The position numbers and the translations under genes are program-made. The notes beneath the pieces were generated by a model that searched no databases, was not told the origin of the DNA, and saw nothing but the letters and a program-made list of their open reading frames with translations. DNA of 6,629 bases, from NCBI GenBank assembly GCA_036139795.1, contig JAYZYX010000109.1, positions 1 through 6,629 of the forward strand, read 5' to 3'. Positions 6,072 to 6,629 of the stretch are shown piece by piece (within the stretch, counting starts at the first letter, position 1; each line of letters begins with the position of its first letter). The stretch is from Donghicola sp036139795. GTDB taxonomy: Bacteria > Pseudomonadota > Alphaproteobacteria > Rhodobacterales > Rhodobacteraceae.

Positions 6072-6629
6072 TTTCAGCCAGCATCGAGGCAAGGCGCGCG
6101 CGGTCAGGTTTGCCATTCGCCGCACGGGGCAAGCTGGCCAGAACCGAGATCTTGTCCGGCACCGCAAACGGCCCGACCGAGGCGTTGATCGCTTGCGACA
6201 GCGCCATCGTCAGCCAGTTATCATCGTTCTGCGCGGCCTCAACCGCCAAGGCAAAGCGTTCCCCGCGCTGCGTTGCGGGCAGTTTCACCACCACCGCATC
6301 CTGCACCGAGGCAACCCGCAGCGCGGCGCTTTCAATCGCGATCGGAGAGATAAACTCTCCCTCTTGGGATTTAATCAGGTCGTGGCTGCGGCCCACGATG
6401 GCAAAGCTGCCATCCGGCTGCCGGACGCCTAGATCGCCTGCTGTGAACCAGCCCCGAGGCCGCTCGATATATCCGGCCGAGGTATATTGCCCGCTGAACA
6501 GTCCTTCTGAGAAGATACGCACGTGGCCGGTCTCGCCAATCTCACATGGGGTGCCGTCGGTCCGCACGATCCGCACCAAGGCGTTGAACGAGGGCGCACC
6601 TGCGGTGCTGACGGTGGCCTCATCATTCC
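6064..6629 (-). CDS. AMP-binding (acyl-CoA synthetase-like, ANL superfamily) enzyme, C-terminal part only
   Basis: At least 187 codons are open to the window edge; the N-terminus and the main adenylation core lie beyond 6629. What is visible is the end of the core and the mobile C-terminal domain of an adenylate-forming enzyme. GWFTAGDLGVRQPDG is the A7 region with the ribose-binding Asp. GRSHDLIKSQEGEFISPIAIE is the A8 hinge and strand. LPRAANGKPDR near the end is the A10 motif with the conserved Lys needed for adenylate formation. These enzymes activate a carboxylic acid with ATP, then pass it to CoA, a carrier protein or another acceptor. The substrate-specifying region is not in the window, so acyl-CoA ligase and stand-alone adenylation domain remain open. 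The stop overlaps the start of the glycosyltransferase gene (ATGGATAG), implying one operon and coupled translation. Confidence 0.85.
   Translation of the reverse strand, partial: NDEATVSTAGAPSFNALVRIVRTDGTPCEIGETGHVRIFSEGLFSGQYTSAGYIERPRGWFTAGDLGVRQPDGSFAIVGRSHDLIKSQEGEFISPIAIESAALRVASVQDAVVVKLPATQRGERFALAVEAAQNDDNWLTMALSQAINASVGPFAVPDKISVLASLPRAANGKPDRARLASMLAENG

Overview
The window looks like a GC-rich alphaproteobacterial chromosome segment. Protein style and gene order suggest a Rhodobacterales (roseobacter-like) relative, but that placement is inference; no rRNA or tRNA is present to anchor it.

Positions 1-4032 (minus strand) hold a complete ChvE-type multiple-monosaccharide ABC importer. 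In transcription order it runs chvE (periplasmic sugar-binding protein, 2980-4032), gguA/mmsA (double ATPase, 1378-2895), gguB/mmsB (membrane permease, 156-1367) and the first 50 codons of a gguC/AraD1-like gene that leaves the window at position 1. A strong intrinsic-terminator hairpin lies between chvE and gguA. It should let the binding protein be made in excess over the membrane components. The last three genes are packed with gaps of 10 and 4 nt.

Positions 4033-4166 are a divergent control region. On the other side, gbpR-like LysR regulator 4167-5111 (plus strand) reads away from chvE. The pair matches the known Agrobacterium gbpR/chvE arrangement, in which the LysR protein controls the sugar-binding protein gene. 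The control region contains candidate promoters, an imperfect inverted repeat that spans it and touches the gbpR start codon, and a GC-rich stem-loop in the chvE leader.

Positions 5127-6629 (minus strand) form a separate unit convergent with gbpR. It holds the C-terminal part of an adenylate-forming (AMP-binding) enzyme and, overlapping it by 8 nt, a family 2 glycosyltransferase. The two are probably translationally coupled and look like the end of a surface-polysaccharide or other secondary biosynthetic operon. A small hairpin sits in the 15-nt gap between the two convergent units.

Coding density is high and there is no gene-free stretch above 300 bases. No mobile element, CRISPR array or RNA gene was seen. 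Nothing here demands a new biological system. The least conventional items are the AMP-ligase/glycosyltransferase pair and the architecture of the chvE-gbpR control region.
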